NCBI GenBank assembly: GCA_028222445.1
Contig: JAOISU010000002.1
Location: 47,839-111,838 of the forward strand
Length of the DNA: 64,000 nt
DNA from: Candidatus Pelagibacter sp.
Lineage (GTDB): Bacteria; Pseudomonadota; Alphaproteobacteria; Pelagibacterales; Pelagibacteraceae
Direction of reading: 5' to 3'
Position numbers and translations under genes: made by a program. Below are positions 21,628 to 30,679 of this stretch, piece by piece (within the stretch, counting starts at the first letter, position 1; each line of letters opens with the position of its first letter). Under the pieces are notes generated by a model that was not told where the DNA came from, searched no databases, and worked only from the letters and a program-made list of their open reading frames with translations.

Positions 21628-22592
21628 TATTTAGAAAGATCTGGATCTATTTTAGATGCGGCTTCCCAAAGTGCTTTAACTGCATCAATAGAATGCATAA
21701 ATTCTTTTTTTTCTTTTTCATCTAGATCTATCTGTTCTATTTTTTCTACACCATTTTTTCCAATGATTACAGGTACGCCAGCATAAACATTACTTACCCC
21801 ATACTCTCCATTTAATTGAATGGCACACGGTAATAACTTCTTTTCATCTTTTAAGTATGCTTCTGCCATCTGAACTCCTGATGCTGCGGGTGCGTAAAAT
21901 GCTGATCCCTTTTCTAAATATTTTACAATCTCAGCACCACCATCCCTTGTTCTTTGATTTATTTCTTCTAATCTTTCTTGAGTTATTTTACCTTCTTTTA
22001 CCAAGTCTAATAAAGGTTTTCCTGAAACTTTTGTAAATCTCGGTAATGGTACCATTGTGTCTCCATGACCTCCCATTACCATTGCGTCTATTTCTTTTAC
22101 AGGAACATTAAGCTCTTCTGATAGAAATAATTTAAATCTTGAGCTATCTAAAATTCCTGCCATTCCAACTACTTTATTAGCTGGCATACTAGAAAATTTT
22201 TGAAATGCCATTACCATTACATCAAGTGGATTTGTGATGCATATAACAAAAGCTTTAGGTGCATTTTTTTTTATTCCTTCTGCTACTTGTTTAATAATCT
22301 TTAAATTAATCCCTAATAAATCATCTCTACTCATTCCTGGTTTTCTTGGAACTCCTGCAGTTATTATAATTACATCTGAGTCTTTAATATCCTCATAATT
22401 ATCTGTACCTGAAAATTTTACATTAAAACCATCAACAGATGATGATTGGGCAATATCTAAGGCTTTTCCTTTAGCTATACCGCTGGCAACATCAAAAAGG
22501 ACAACTTCATTGGCTACTTCTTTAGTTCCAATTAAGTGTGCTAAAGTACCACCAATCTGTCCTGCTCCTATTAAAGAAATTTTTTTTTTCAT
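21627..22592 (-). CDS. mdh: Malate dehydrogenase (NAD)
   Basis: Converts malate to oxaloacetate in the TCA cycle. This is the lactate-dehydrogenase-like MDH common in Alphaproteobacteria. NAD binds at [13 protein letters not shown] with Asp34 after the second strand. The substrate arginines are in [14 protein letters not shown], and the catalytic His176 is in [11 protein letters not shown]. Length 321 aa is typical. It heads the sucCDAB-lpd genes, 58 nt downstream of a small secreted protein, so a promoter may sit in that gap. Confidence 0.96.
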   Translation of the reverse strand: MKKKISLIGAGQIGGTLAHLIGTKEVANEVVLFDVASGIAKGKALDIAQSSSVDGFNVKFSGTDNYEDIKDSDVIIITAGVPRKPGMSRDDLLGINLKIIKQVAEGIKKNAPKAFVICITNPLDVMVMAFQKFSSMPANKVVGMAGILDSSRFKLFLSEELNVPVKEIDAMVMGGHGDTMVPLPRFTKVSGKPLLDLVKEGKITQERLEEINQRTRDGGAEIVKYLEKGSAFYAPAASGVQMAEAYLKDEKKLLPCAIQLNGEYGVSNVYAGVPVIIGKNGVEKIEQIDLDEKEKKEFMHSIDAVKALWEAASKIDPDLSK

Positions 22593-22650
22593 GAATGAGC
22601 TTATCTTTTATTGATAATTGACAATAATTCAACTGAATTTTAGATTTTAT

Positions 22651-23100
22651 CTACTTATCTTCAATAAGTTTTGAGCAGATTGCCATATCTCCAGAAATGT
22701 ATGATCCTTTAAAATGTGACTTGTTCTCCTCCCAATTTTTTTTACCATCAGTTATGTAATTATTGAATAGCTGTTTTCTATTTTCTTCAGCTTTTTTTTG
22801 AGCTTCTTCTAATTTTTTTTCTTCATCGATGATCATCAATTCTACTGACTTAAATAAAAGACTATTGGATATCTCAATAAAATTTTTAGAACTTACAGCA
22901 TCGGTCTTTAAAATAATGCCAGATGCATAAGCATAAATTGCACTACATCTATTTAATAAATAAATTTGTGTTGTAGCATTTTCTAAATTTTTTTTATCTA
23001 AATAGTCTTTCAAAGAAGCATTAGAATTAGCACTAGCAAGAGTAAAAGTAAAAGAGCTCACAAAAAATAATATAGCAGTTAAAAAAATTGTCTTTTTCAT
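22651..23100 (-). CDS. Small secreted protein of unknown function
   Basis: I do not recognise this 149-aa protein. It starts with a clear signal peptide (MKKTIFLTAILFFVSSFTF, cut probably near ASANS), so it should be periplasmic. The middle has two or three predicted helices and one highly charged coiled segment (EEKKLEEAQKKAEENRKQ). Two cysteines (NRCSAIYAY and MAICSKLI) could form a disulfide. It lies 18 nt after dctM and before mdh on the same strand, so it may be transcribed with the TRAP genes. Confidence 0.75.
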   Translation of the reverse strand: MKKTIFLTAILFFVSSFTFTLASANSNASLKDYLDKKNLENATTQIYLLNRCSAIYAYASGIILKTDAVSSKNFIEISNSLLFKSVELMIIDEEKKLEEAQKKAEENRKQLFNNYITDGKKNWEENKSHFKGSYISGDMAICSKLIEDK

Positions 23101-23118
23101 AAATTATATATTAAACTT

Positions 23119-24480
23119 TTATGGACCATAGGCTATTTTTGGAAGCCATGTAACGATTTGAGGGAAATTAAAAACAATTACCACTGCTATTGCTTGTAAA
23201 ATAACAAATGGAATTATTCCTCTGTAGATGTTTTGTATTGTTATTCCTTGAGGAGCTACACCCTTCATATAAAATAAAGCAAAGCCAACTGGCGGAGTTA
23301 TAAAAGAAGTTTGTAGAACAACTGCAAACATAACTATGAACCATACCATATCAACACCAAGATCAAACATAACTGGAGCTAAAAAAGGTAATAAAATTAA
23401 TGTAATCTCTATCCAGTCTAAAAAGAAGCCTAGTATAAAAGCTATACACAACACAACTATCACAACTCCATTTGGACCATAAGGTAATCCTTTTAGAGCA
23501 CCTTCTATTAATTCATCTCCACCCAGTCCCCTTAAAACTAAAGCAAACATTGTTGCTCCCACAAATAATGCAAATATATATGATGTTGTGTGAGTAGTTT
23601 TTCTAATTACACTTTTTAAATCCTTAAAAGAGAGTCTTCCTCTTATTAAAGCTAAAATAGACGCTCCTAAAGCACCCACCCCTGATGCTTCAGTTGGTGT
23701 AGCAATACCCATAAAAATGCTTCCTAAGACTGCTATTATTAATAAAGCAGGTGGTATAATTGATTTAAATACTCTTAAAATTATATCTAAAGAAACAGGC
23801 TCTGCACTTTTAGGGGCTGGTGCAACTTTTGGCTTTAAGTAAGCATAAGCAATAATAAAAATTGTGTATAATAAACCAAGCATCAATCCAGGAAATACAG
23901 CTCCCATAAATAAATCACCTACAGAAATTCTTACCTGATCACCCATAATTACAAGCATAATGCTAGGAGGTATTAAAATTCCAAGTGTCCCAGTTGCACA
24001 AACAACTCCACATGCAAGATCTGGGTTGTAATTATTTTTTAACATTAAAGGAACTCCCAAGATTGTAAGTAAAACAACAGATGCTCCTATAATTCCTGTT
24101 GAGGCTGCTAATAATACTCCAATAAAGACAACTGCTATCGCCAGTCCACCTCTCATACGACCAAATAATTTTGCTAAGTCTGTCATGAGGTCTTCTGCAA
24201 TTCCAGATTTATCCATCATTATTCCCATAAAAATAAACATTGGAAGAGCAACAAGAACCCAGTTTGCCATAACACCATACAATCTATAAACTACCATTGA
24301 AGAAAATTTCCAATCAACTCCAAAGAATGTATCTAAATAAGTATCAGACAGCATCGCAATTAATGTAAATAAAACAGCGAGGCCTCCCATAGTCCATGCT
24401 ACTGGAAATCCATAAAAAATTAATGTAATGAAGCTAAAAAAAAGCAATATTGCCATGTAATATTCTGAAACTAATGCCAT
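23119..24480 (-). CDS. dctM: TRAP transporter large permease (DctM)
   Basis: Membrane channel subunit of a tripartite ATP-independent periplasmic transporter, driven by sodium or proton gradient. The 453-aa protein is almost entirely hydrophobic with about 12-13 membrane segments. Family stretches are LPMFIFMGIMMDKSGIAEDL, AASTGIIGASVVLLTILGVP, and GILIPPSIMLVIMG. The C-terminal half repeats the design (GFFLDWIEITLILLPFLAPV, then TPPVGFALFYMKG). It overlaps dctQ by 1 nt, in the order dctP-dctQ-dctM. Confidence 0.95.
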   Translation of the reverse strand: MALVSEYYMAILLFFSFITLIFYGFPVAWTMGGLAVLFTLIAMLSDTYLDTFFGVDWKFSSMVVYRLYGVMANWVLVALPMFIFMGIMMDKSGIAEDLMTDLAKLFGRMRGGLAIAVVFIGVLLAASTGIIGASVVLLTILGVPLMLKNNYNPDLACGVVCATGTLGILIPPSIMLVIMGDQVRISVGDLFMGAVFPGLMLGLLYTIFIIAYAYLKPKVAPAPKSAEPVSLDIILRVFKSIIPPALLIIAVLGSIFMGIATPTEASGVGALGASILALIRGRLSFKDLKSVIRKTTHTTSYIFALFVGATMFALVLRGLGGDELIEGALKGLPYGPNGVVIVVLCIAFILGFFLDWIEITLILLPFLAPVMFDLGVDMVWFIVMFAVVLQTSFITPPVGFALFYMKGVAPQGITIQNIYRGIIPFVILQAIAVVIVFNFPQIVTWLPKIAYGP

Positions 24481-25046
24481 TATTTTCCTTTAAATCCTGA
24501 TCGAATGGTTGCTAAAACTCGTGTTAATCTTGATAGGCCTGCTAATAATAATAAAAAGAAACTAAATACTAAAAAACCTTTTACAATCCATCTTGCAGCT
24601 AGACCATTTGCAGAAGTAGATCTTTCACTAGTTTCCCATGAAAGTTCAAAAAATGGTACAGAATAAATAAGAACTAAAATTATAAATGGTAGAAACAATA
24701 AAAGAATTCCAAAAAATTCAAACCATAACCTTCTTTTATAAGCCATTTTGTCCGTCAAAACATCCACTCTAACATGTAAGTCAACTACGTAAGTAGATGA
24801 TAAACCAACTAACCAACCAACTGCATAAAGATGCCATTGTAATTCCTCTAATTCAATCATACCACTCTTAAATACATACCTAAGAATTACATTAAGAATA
24901 ATTACAGCAATTAAAACTACCCAGAGCCAATTAAAAATCTCACCAACATTATTTATAAATGCATCTATTTTTTTTGTAATAGGCAAATGTTTTAGTTCAA
25001 GTTTTTTATCTAAACTATTTTCAATTTTTGTAAAATCATTGGCCAT
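24480..25046 (-). CDS. dctQ: TRAP transporter small permease (DctQ)
   Basis: Small membrane subunit with four hydrophobic segments, the first after a charged N-terminus (IFNWLWVVLIAVIILNVILR), and the conserved ELEEMQ-like motif ELEELQWHLYAVGWLVGL. I choose the ATG at 25046 (MANDFTKIEN), which has a strong AGGAG site upstream; an upstream ATG at 25070 would start inside a hairpin and add a non-conserved prefix. The resulting 188-aa protein is of normal size. The hairpin at 25069-25097 separates it from dctP, probably giving less permease than binding protein. Confidence 0.93.
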   Translation of the reverse strand: MANDFTKIENSLDKKLELKHLPITKKIDAFINNVGEIFNWLWVVLIAVIILNVILRYVFKSGMIELEELQWHLYAVGWLVGLSSTYVVDLHVRVDVLTDKMAYKRRLWFEFFGILLLFLPFIILVLIYSVPFFELSWETSERSTSANGLAARWIVKGFLVFSFFLLLLAGLSRLTRVLATIRSGFKGK

Positions 25047-25068
25047 AAAAATATATCTCCTTAAAAAC

Positions 25069-25097
25069 AAAAGCAGCCAGTGAAACCGGCTGCTTTT
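25069..25097 (-). terminator. Intra-operon hairpin between dctP and dctQ
   Basis: AAAAGCAGCC (25069-25078) pairs perfectly with GGCTGCTTTT (25088-25097) over 10 bp with a 9-nt loop. On the minus strand it is followed by TTTTGTTTTT and then the dctQ ribosome-binding site. It looks like a leaky Rho-independent terminator or mRNA-end stabiliser after the binding-protein gene. Confidence 0.65.
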
Positions 25098-25130
25098 AAA
25101 CTTTATTATAAACTTTTAAAATATTAAATA

Positions 25131-26210
25131 CTAAAAGTTTCTAGGTAAATAACCCCATTTTTGCCAAACATCATATTCTCTCATGAATGCTTGTTGGGAG
25201 TTCCAAACCTTTTTAAAAGTAGCGTCTTTAGCAGACTCTTGATCCATAACTTTTGCACTAACTTTTTGTAGTTCTCTCAACACACTATCAGGCAATCTAG
25301 CAGCTGTTACACCTTTAGAAGGGAAACTTTCAATTTGTTTTCCTTGTAAAAATTCACCAGTCGTAATTGCTCTCATAGCTGCTGCTGTACAAGCCATTTC
25401 GAATAATGCTTGGTCAGCTGCACCCATTTTTTTCCATAAGTCTAAATTAACCATTAGGTGAGTAGATGTTGATACTTGGTGCCAACCTGGAAACAAGTTG
25501 AACTTAGTAATCTTGTGAAAACCAAGTACTTCATCAATTGCAGGCATTGAATATTCTGTTGCATCTAAAGTTCCTTTTTCTAGAGCAGCAAAAATTTCAC
25601 CACCAGCCATCAATGTTGCAGATGCTCCCACTTCATTTAAAACCATTCCTCCTAAGCCTGAGAAACGAATTTTTAAACCTTTAAGATCATCTAAACTATT
25701 AATTGGATTTCTATACCAACCAGCAGTTTCAGGTCCAATTGTACTACACAACAAAACTTTGATATTTATAGGATTATAAATTTCATTTGCTAATTTTGCA
25801 CCTTCTCCTTCAAACCACCATGCAGCATATTCCCATGGTTCCATTCCAAAAGGTACCGCTGCAAATAAAACAGCTGCTGGAATTCTACCTTGGTCATAAG
25901 CCATATAGTTGTAAGCTGCAGGCAAATCACCCTTACTAATTGATGGTGTGATTTCTAATGGAGGAAGAATTTTTCCAGGCTCATAAACCTTTAACTGTAT
26001 TCTTCCGTCTGTAGCTTTATTCAAAGTGTCTGCTAGACGTGCAACCGGATCACCGAGTGCTGGCCAACCAGTATTGAAAGTAGACTGTACTTTCCATCTA
26101 ATTTTTTCTGCTGCACTAACTTGCTGAAATGAAAAAGTCATCATTAGAGCAAAAACAGCAAAAACACTAATAAACGAATTTATTAGAGATTTTGATTTAT
26201 TGTTTTTCAT
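25131..26210 (-). CDS. dctP: TRAP transporter substrate-binding protein (DctP; TakP/FcbT-like branch)
   Basis: Periplasmic receptor of the transporter. Start taken at 26210 (MKNNKSKS), which has an AGAGGG site before it and begins a signal peptide (SLINSFISVFAVFALMMTF, cut near VSA-AEK); the longer reading from 26270 would put 20 charged residues ahead of the signal. The mature part shows the family order: FNTGWPALGDPVARLAD, GWYRNPINSLDDLKGLKIRF with the carboxylate-binding arginine, SGLGGMVLNEVGAS, and EYSMPAIDEVLGF. It resembles receptors for 2-oxo acids or aromatic/hydroxy acids. The exact ligand cannot be read; the adjacent dehydrogenases suggest a small hydroxy or oxo acid. Confidence 0.92.
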   Translation of the reverse strand: MKNNKSKSLINSFISVFAVFALMMTFSFQQVSAAEKIRWKVQSTFNTGWPALGDPVARLADTLNKATDGRIQLKVYEPGKILPPLEITPSISKGDLPAAYNYMAYDQGRIPAAVLFAAVPFGMEPWEYAAWWFEGEGAKLANEIYNPINIKVLLCSTIGPETAGWYRNPINSLDDLKGLKIRFSGLGGMVLNEVGASATLMAGGEIFAALEKGTLDATEYSMPAIDEVLGFHKITKFNLFPGWHQVSTSTHLMVNLDLWKKMGAADQALFEMACTAAAMRAITTGEFLQGKQIESFPSKGVTAARLPDSVLRELQKVSAKVMDQESAKDATFKKVWNSQQAFMREYDVWQKWGYLPRNF

Positions 26211-26271
26211 ATTTCCCTCTCTGTTGTTTTTTAAGTTGTTTCTTCTTAACGAAAAGCATCTCCAACTCATA

Positions 26272-27474
26272 TTAAGATGTTCTCCATGCTTGTCTGTAAA
26301 GATCGATCATCTCATTTACAGAAGGCACTCTTGGATTGAGGTTTGGAGCTCCTGAATTTTCTGCATCAGTTGCCATATTTTTTAACTCATCCTCAAAATT
26401 TTTTTCATTAATTCCAAAGTCTTTCATTGATGGGACTTCAAAATCTTTATTAATTTTATACAAACCTTTAATTAATTTTTCACAAGCAACATCATCACTA
26501 TCTTCAGGTAAGGCAAATTCACCTGCACGACTACAATCTGCATATCTACTTTTAGCGTGGTTGATTGAAAATTTTGTTATATCTGGCAATAGCATTGCAT
26601 TACTTAATCCATGCGGAACTTTAAAATTACTACCTAATGGTCTGCTCATTCCATGCACTAAACATATGGATGCATTAGAAAATGCCAAACCTCCTAATGT
26701 TGCTGCAAGCATTAGTCCTTCTCTGGCTTTCAAATCCTTAGGATCTTTATCCACAGCATATATATTTTTCATAACAAGTCTTATCGTGTCTAGAGCCATT
26801 CTATCTGAAAATAATGTAGCTTTTTTACTCACATAAGCTTCTATACCGTGAGTTAAAGTATCAATTGCACTATCAATAGTTAACCTTCTAGGTTTTGATA
26901 ATGTTAAATCGTAATCAACTATTGCAACAATTGGAACAAATCCTTCTCCTCTACATGAAATTTTTTCACTATTATTTGAGTCAATAATTACCGCATGATG
27001 TGTTACTTCCGATCCTGTTCCAGCCGTTGTTGGTATAGCAATTATTGGTAAGCCTTTTTTATCAAACATTGAGGGTGGTTTATAATCTTGAATATTTTTG
27101 CTATAATTTGCCATTGCAGCTATTGCTTTTGCTGTATCCATTGGGCTTCCTCCACCAAATCCTATTACCGCATCATTTTTACATTTTTCTAAAAATTCAA
27201 TGCCCTTTAGAACTACTGTGTCAGTTGGGTCAGGAACTGTATCATCAAATACATCTGACTTTAATCCAGCTTTACTAAGAACTTCTTGTAACTTTTTAAC
27301 ATAACCAAATGCCACCATTTGTTTATCAGTTACAATTAATAATGATTTAATAGATCCTAGAATTTTTATAATTTCAGGTAGTTCATTTAAACTACCTTTT
27401 CCAATTTGTAGATATCTTGGTATACAAACACGAACATTTTCTCTTTTAATCAAACGGCCTCTCTCTCTTTCCAT
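26272..27474 (-). CDS. Iron-containing alcohol dehydrogenase
   Basis: Group III, NAD(P)-dependent alcohol dehydrogenase. The cofactor loop is GGGSPMDTAKAIAAM with IAIPTTAGTGSEVTHHAVI after it. Iron ligands are in SAIDTLTHGIEAYV and in CLVHGMSRPLGSNFKVPHGL. The C-terminal PRVPSVNEMIDLYRQAW is usual. Length 400 aa fits. The listed ATG (27474) has a poor ribosome site; a TTG at 27453 has AGAGAGAGG upstream and may be the real start. It is upstream of dctPQM on the same strand and divergent from the mmsA-type gene. In known DMSP gene clusters a protein of this family (DddB) oxidises 3-hydroxypropionate; the same role here is inference. Confidence 0.92.
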   Translation of the reverse strand: MERERGRLIKRENVRVCIPRYLQIGKGSLNELPEIIKILGSIKSLLIVTDKQMVAFGYVKKLQEVLSKAGLKSDVFDDTVPDPTDTVVLKGIEFLEKCKNDAVIGFGGGSPMDTAKAIAAMANYSKNIQDYKPPSMFDKKGLPIIAIPTTAGTGSEVTHHAVIIDSNNSEKISCRGEGFVPIVAIVDYDLTLSKPRRLTIDSAIDTLTHGIEAYVSKKATLFSDRMALDTIRLVMKNIYAVDKDPKDLKAREGLMLAATLGGLAFSNASICLVHGMSRPLGSNFKVPHGLSNAMLLPDITKFSINHAKSRYADCSRAGEFALPEDSDDVACEKLIKGLYKINKDFEVPSMKDFGINEKNFEDELKNMATDAENSGAPNLNPRVPSVNEMIDLYRQAWRTS

Positions 27475-27480
27475 CTAATT

Positions 27481-27502
27481 GGTTTAAGTTGCAATCTAAA
27501 CC
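27481..27502. promoter_or_regulatory. 22-bp imperfect palindrome upstream of the alcohol dehydrogenase
   Basis: The arms GGTTTAAGTTG and CAATCTAAACC match as inverted repeats at 9 of 11 positions, centred on TTGCAA. The site is 7 nt before the alcohol dehydrogenase ATG and overlaps a possible minus-strand -10 box (TAGATT) whose -35 would be TTGACT, 18 nt away. It is a good operator candidate for the IclR regulator encoded at 29148. A second TTGCAA lies at 27574-27579 on the mmsA side. Confidence 0.45.
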
Positions 27503-27594
27503 TATGTAATTTTAAGAGTCAACAACTCAAAGCTTTTAAATGATAATATTTTTCTCATTTAAGGAATAAGTGATTGCAAAGAAAAAAAAGCTAG

Positions 27595-27622
27595 TATAAC
27601 TTGGCATTAAATATAAAAGGAG
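27595..27622 (+). promoter_or_regulatory. -10 box and ribosome-binding site of the mmsA-type gene
   Basis: TATAAC at 27595-27600 matches the -10 consensus in 5 of 6 bases; a weak TGATTG lies 18 nt upstream as a possible -35. AAAGGAG at 27616-27622 is a strong ribosome-binding site 4 nt before the ATG at 27627. Confidence 0.45.
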
Positions 27623-27626
27623 TTCC

Positions 27627-29120
27627 ATGAAAAAAATAAGTCATTTTATAGACGGAAAAATATATAGCGATAGTAAATCTAGAATAGGTCCAATTTTTAA
27701 CCCTGCAATTGGTGAGCAGATAGCAGAAGTTGAATTGGCAAGCAAAGCTACTGTTGAAATGGCAATAGAAAGTTCTGCTAAAGCATTTATAAAATGGTCA
27801 AAAACTACTCCAATTACTAGATCAAGAATTTTATCAAAATACAAAGATTTATTAATTAAGAATATGGAAGAAATAGCTGTAATGGTTTCTAAAGAACACG
27901 GAAAAACTATTCCTGATGCCAAAGGTTCTATTCAAAGAGGAATTGAAGTTGTTGAGTATGCTACAGGTATTACAGAATCTTTAAAAGGAGATCATTCTGC
28001 AAATGTTGGTACTAATGTTGATTCATATAATTTGCGTCAACCTCTTGGTGTTTGTGCTGGTATTACTCCATTTAATTTTCCAGCTATGGTTCCCATGTGG
28101 ATGTATCCAGTTTCTATAGCGTGTGGAAATACTTTTATATTAAAACCGTCTGAAAAAGACCCAAGTTGCCCAATGAGACTTGCTGAGTTAGCAATTGAAG
28201 CTGGTTTACCAGTGGGAGTTTTAAATGTTGTTAACGGTGATAAAGAATCTGTTGATACATTATTAGAAAACAAAGATGTTCAGGCGATTAGTTTTGTAGG
28301 TTCAACTCCAATTGCAGAATATGTTTACCACACAGGAACAAAAAATAATAAAAGAGTTCAAGCACTTGGTGGTGCAAAAAACCATATGGTTGTTATGCCT
28401 GATGCAGATATTAATAAAACAACTGATGCCCTTATAGGTTCAGCTTTTGGATCTGCAGGTGAAAGATGTATGGCCATTTCTGTTGCTGTATGTGTTGGAA
28501 AGAAGACAGCCGAAAATTTAAAAACTAAATTATTAGAAGAAACTTTAAAGTTAAATGTTGGCCCTTACACAGATGAAAAAAGTGATTTTGGACCATTAAA
28601 CAACAAGGCTCATTACGAAAAAGTTATGGGATACATCGATACAGGTGAAAAAGAAGGTGCAAAATTACTTTCTGATGGAAGAAATATGAAACTTCAAGGT
28701 TATGAAAATGGATACTTTGTGGGTCCAACTATTTTTGAAGATGTAAAGCCAGATATGAAGATATATAAAGAAGAAATTTTTGGTCCAGTTTTAAGTATGA
28801 TGACAACTGACACTTATGAAGAAGCTCTAAAGTTGGTTAATGATCATGAATTAGGAAATGGTGCTGCTGTATTTACCAAAAGTGGAATGATAGCAAAACA
28901 TTTTACTGAAAATGCAAAAATTGGAATGATAGGAGTAAATGTTCCAATCCCAGTACCAGTTGCTTACCATAGTTTTGGGGGCTGGAAACGGTCACTATTC
29001 GGAGATCATTCAATGCATGGCCCTGAAGGAGTAAGATTTTATACTAAATTAAAGACTGCTACTGTAACCTGGTCTGAGGACAATAGTGGTCCTGAGTTTA
29101 CAATTCCTGTCTTGTCATAA
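27627..29120 (+). CDS. mmsA: CoA-acylating (methyl)malonate-semialdehyde dehydrogenase
   Basis: Aldehyde dehydrogenase superfamily member that converts methylmalonate or malonate semialdehyde to propionyl- or acetyl-CoA with NAD+ and CoA. GVCAGITPFNFPAMVPMWM is the family signature. The catalytic Cys281 is in FGSAGERCMAISVAV. In place of the usual ELGGK with its general-base glutamate it has ALGGAKNHMV, the hallmark of the CoA-acylating MmsA group. Length 497 aa is normal. The ATG has a strong AAAGGAG site. It is divergent from the alcohol dehydrogenase/TRAP genes and 27 nt upstream of an IclR gene. DddC of DMSP clusters belongs to this family; valine or inositol breakdown are alternatives. 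Confidence 0.93.
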   Translation: MKKISHFIDGKIYSDSKSRIGPIFNPAIGEQIAEVELASKATVEMAIESSAKAFIKWSKTTPITRSRILSKYKDLLIKNMEEIAVMVSKEHGKTIPDAKGSIQRGIEVVEYATGITESLKGDHSANVGTNVDSYNLRQPLGVCAGITPFNFPAMVPMWMYPVSIACGNTFILKPSEKDPSCPMRLAELAIEAGLPVGVLNVVNGDKESVDTLLENKDVQAISFVGSTPIAEYVYHTGTKNNKRVQALGGAKNHMVVMPDADINKTTDALIGSAFGSAGERCMAISVAVCVGKKTAENLKTKLLEETLKLNVGPYTDEKSDFGPLNNKAHYEKVMGYIDTGEKEGAKLLSDGRNMKLQGYENGYFVGPTIFEDVKPDMKIYKEEIFGPVLSMMTTDTYEEALKLVNDHELGNGAAVFTKSGMIAKHFTENAKIGMIGVNVPIPVPVAYHSFGGWKRSLFGDHSMHGPEGVRFYTKLKTATVTWSEDNSGPEFTIPVLS

Positions 29121-29147
29121 TTTTTTTAATAAAAAAATTTAAGAATT

Positions 29148-29909
29148 GTGAGTGAAATAAACAGCAGAACTTCGCCTAGGCGAATATTAAATATTTTAGA
29201 AGAAATTTTACTAGATCCAGAAAATTTTACTGCTAAAAAAATAGCTCATAAATTAGATATACCTCTAGCAACAATTTATAGACATATAGGAACTCTGTGT
29301 GATGAAAGATTTTTGATTGCTAGTAGTTCAAAAAACTATATTCCTGGACCAAAAATTAGAAACATAATCTTACATAGTTTGCCTTATGAGCCAAACTTTA
29401 CTCTTAGAAGGTCATATTTAAGAAAGCTTACAGCAGAAATAAAAGAAACTGTTAGCTTATCAGTTCCTATTGGAACTAAGCTTGTATATTTTGATAGAAT
29501 TGAGTTTCATTGGCCAATGCAATTAAATCTGGAAGCTGGAGATCATTTACCCTTACATGCTTCAGCTTCTGGAAAACTTTATCTTTCGTCTATTAAAAAA
29601 GAAGATGCATTAGAAATTTTTAATAATATTAAAACTCCTGCATCTGCAAAAAATACTATTACTGAAATTTCTCAATTTAAAAAAGAATTAAATAAAATAA
29701 AAAAACAGGGTTATGCATTTGATGATGAGGAATGGTTTAATGGAATGGTAGGCTTATCTTTACCTATAACGAATGCAAAAAATGAGTTATGTTTTTGTTT
29801 ATCTACACACACAGCAAAAAGTCGAAAAAATATTGATGATTTAAAGAAGATTCTACCTTTAATGCTTTCTGCATCAAAAAATTTGAAAAAGGCTTTATTT
29901 AAAGATTAG
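29148..29909 (+). CDS. IclR-family transcriptional regulator
   Basis: N-terminal winged HTH ([20 protein letters not shown], then [15 protein letters not shown]) and a C-terminal effector-binding domain with [11 protein letters not shown] and [20 protein letters not shown], the typical IclR end. Start is GTG at 29148, with a weak A-rich ribosome site. At 253 aa the length is right. Placed directly after the mmsA-type gene, it very likely controls that gene and perhaps the divergent alcohol dehydrogenase/TRAP operon. Its 3' end overlaps the convergent sdhB by 4 nt. Confidence 0.92.
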   Translation: MSEINSRTSPRRILNILEEILLDPENFTAKKIAHKLDIPLATIYRHIGTLCDERFLIASSSKNYIPGPKIRNIILHSLPYEPNFTLRRSYLRKLTAEIKETVSLSVPIGTKLVYFDRIEFHWPMQLNLEAGDHLPLHASASGKLYLSSIKKEDALEIFNNIKTPASAKNTITEISQFKKELNKIKKQGYAFDDEEWFNGMVGLSLPITNAKNELCFCLSTHTAKSRKNIDDLKKILPLMLSASKNLKKALFKD

Positions 29910-30679
29910 CCGGTGACTAACATTTTTTTCAATTCAGCAATAGCTTTTGCTGGATTTAATCCCTTTGGACAAGCATTAGTACAATTCATAATAGTATGAC
30001 ATCTATAAAGTTTAAGCTCATCAGCTACTTTTTTTAATCTCTCTTTTTTTTCATCATCTCTACTATCAACTATCCATCTATAAGCCTGAAGTAGAACTGC
30101 AGGACCTAAATATTTATCACCATTCCACCAATAACTTGGACAAGATGTTGAGCAGCATGCACACATGATACATTCATATGCACCGTCTAATTTTACTCTG
30201 TCTTCTTTAGTTTGTAATATCTCAGTGGTTTCAACTTTTGTATTTGTTTTTAGCCATGGCTCGATTGATTCATACTGTTTGTATAATCCACTTAAATCAC
30301 CAATTAAATCTTTTTTAACTTTTAAATGAGGTAATGGATAAATATTTATATCACCTTCAATTTCCGAATGGGGCTTTGTACATGCTAAACCATTTTTACC
30401 ATCCATATTCATTGCACAAGATCCACAAACTCCATGTGCACACGATCTACGATAAGCTAATGATGGATCAATTTCGTTTTTAATTTTATTTAAAATATCT
30501 AATACTTTTGAAGGACAATTATCCATATCCACTTCATAGGTATCTACTCTTGGGTTTTCTCCATTTGAGGGATCCCATCTGTAAACATTTACTTTTCTAA
30601 TATTTTTTGACCCAGTCTTATCTTGGTAATAGTTACCTTTTTGAACTTCTGAATTTTTAGGTAAATTTATTTGAACCAC
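29906..30679 (-). CDS. sdhB: Succinate dehydrogenase iron-sulfur subunit
   Basis: Electron-transfer subunit of complex II. The [2Fe-2S] cysteines are in [19 protein letters not shown]. The C-terminal ferredoxin domain holds [17 protein letters not shown] and [17 protein letters not shown] for the 4Fe and 3Fe clusters. Start is GTG at 30679, overlapping the sdhA stop by one base. Length 257 aa is typical of Alphaproteobacteria. It is the last gene of the dmdA-asd-sdhCDAB run. Confidence 0.97.
   Translation of the reverse strand: MVQINLPKNSEVQKGNYYQDKTGSKNIRKVNVYRWDPSNGENPRVDTYEVDMDNCPSKVLDILNKIKNEIDPSLAYRRSCAHGVCGSCAMNMDGKNGLACTKPHSEIEGDINIYPLPHLKVKKDLIGDLSGLYKQYESIEPWLKTNTKVETTEILQTKEDRVKLDGAYECIMCACCSTSCPSYWWNGDKYLGPAVLLQAYRWIVDSRDDEKKERLKKVADELKLYRCHTIMNCTNACPKGLNPAKAIAELKKMLVTG

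Noticed and set aside
26336..26836. 166-aa plus-strand frame antisense to the iron alcohol dehydrogenase
   Set aside because: Mirror of conserved codons in the dehydrogenase; no ribosome site or recognisable family.
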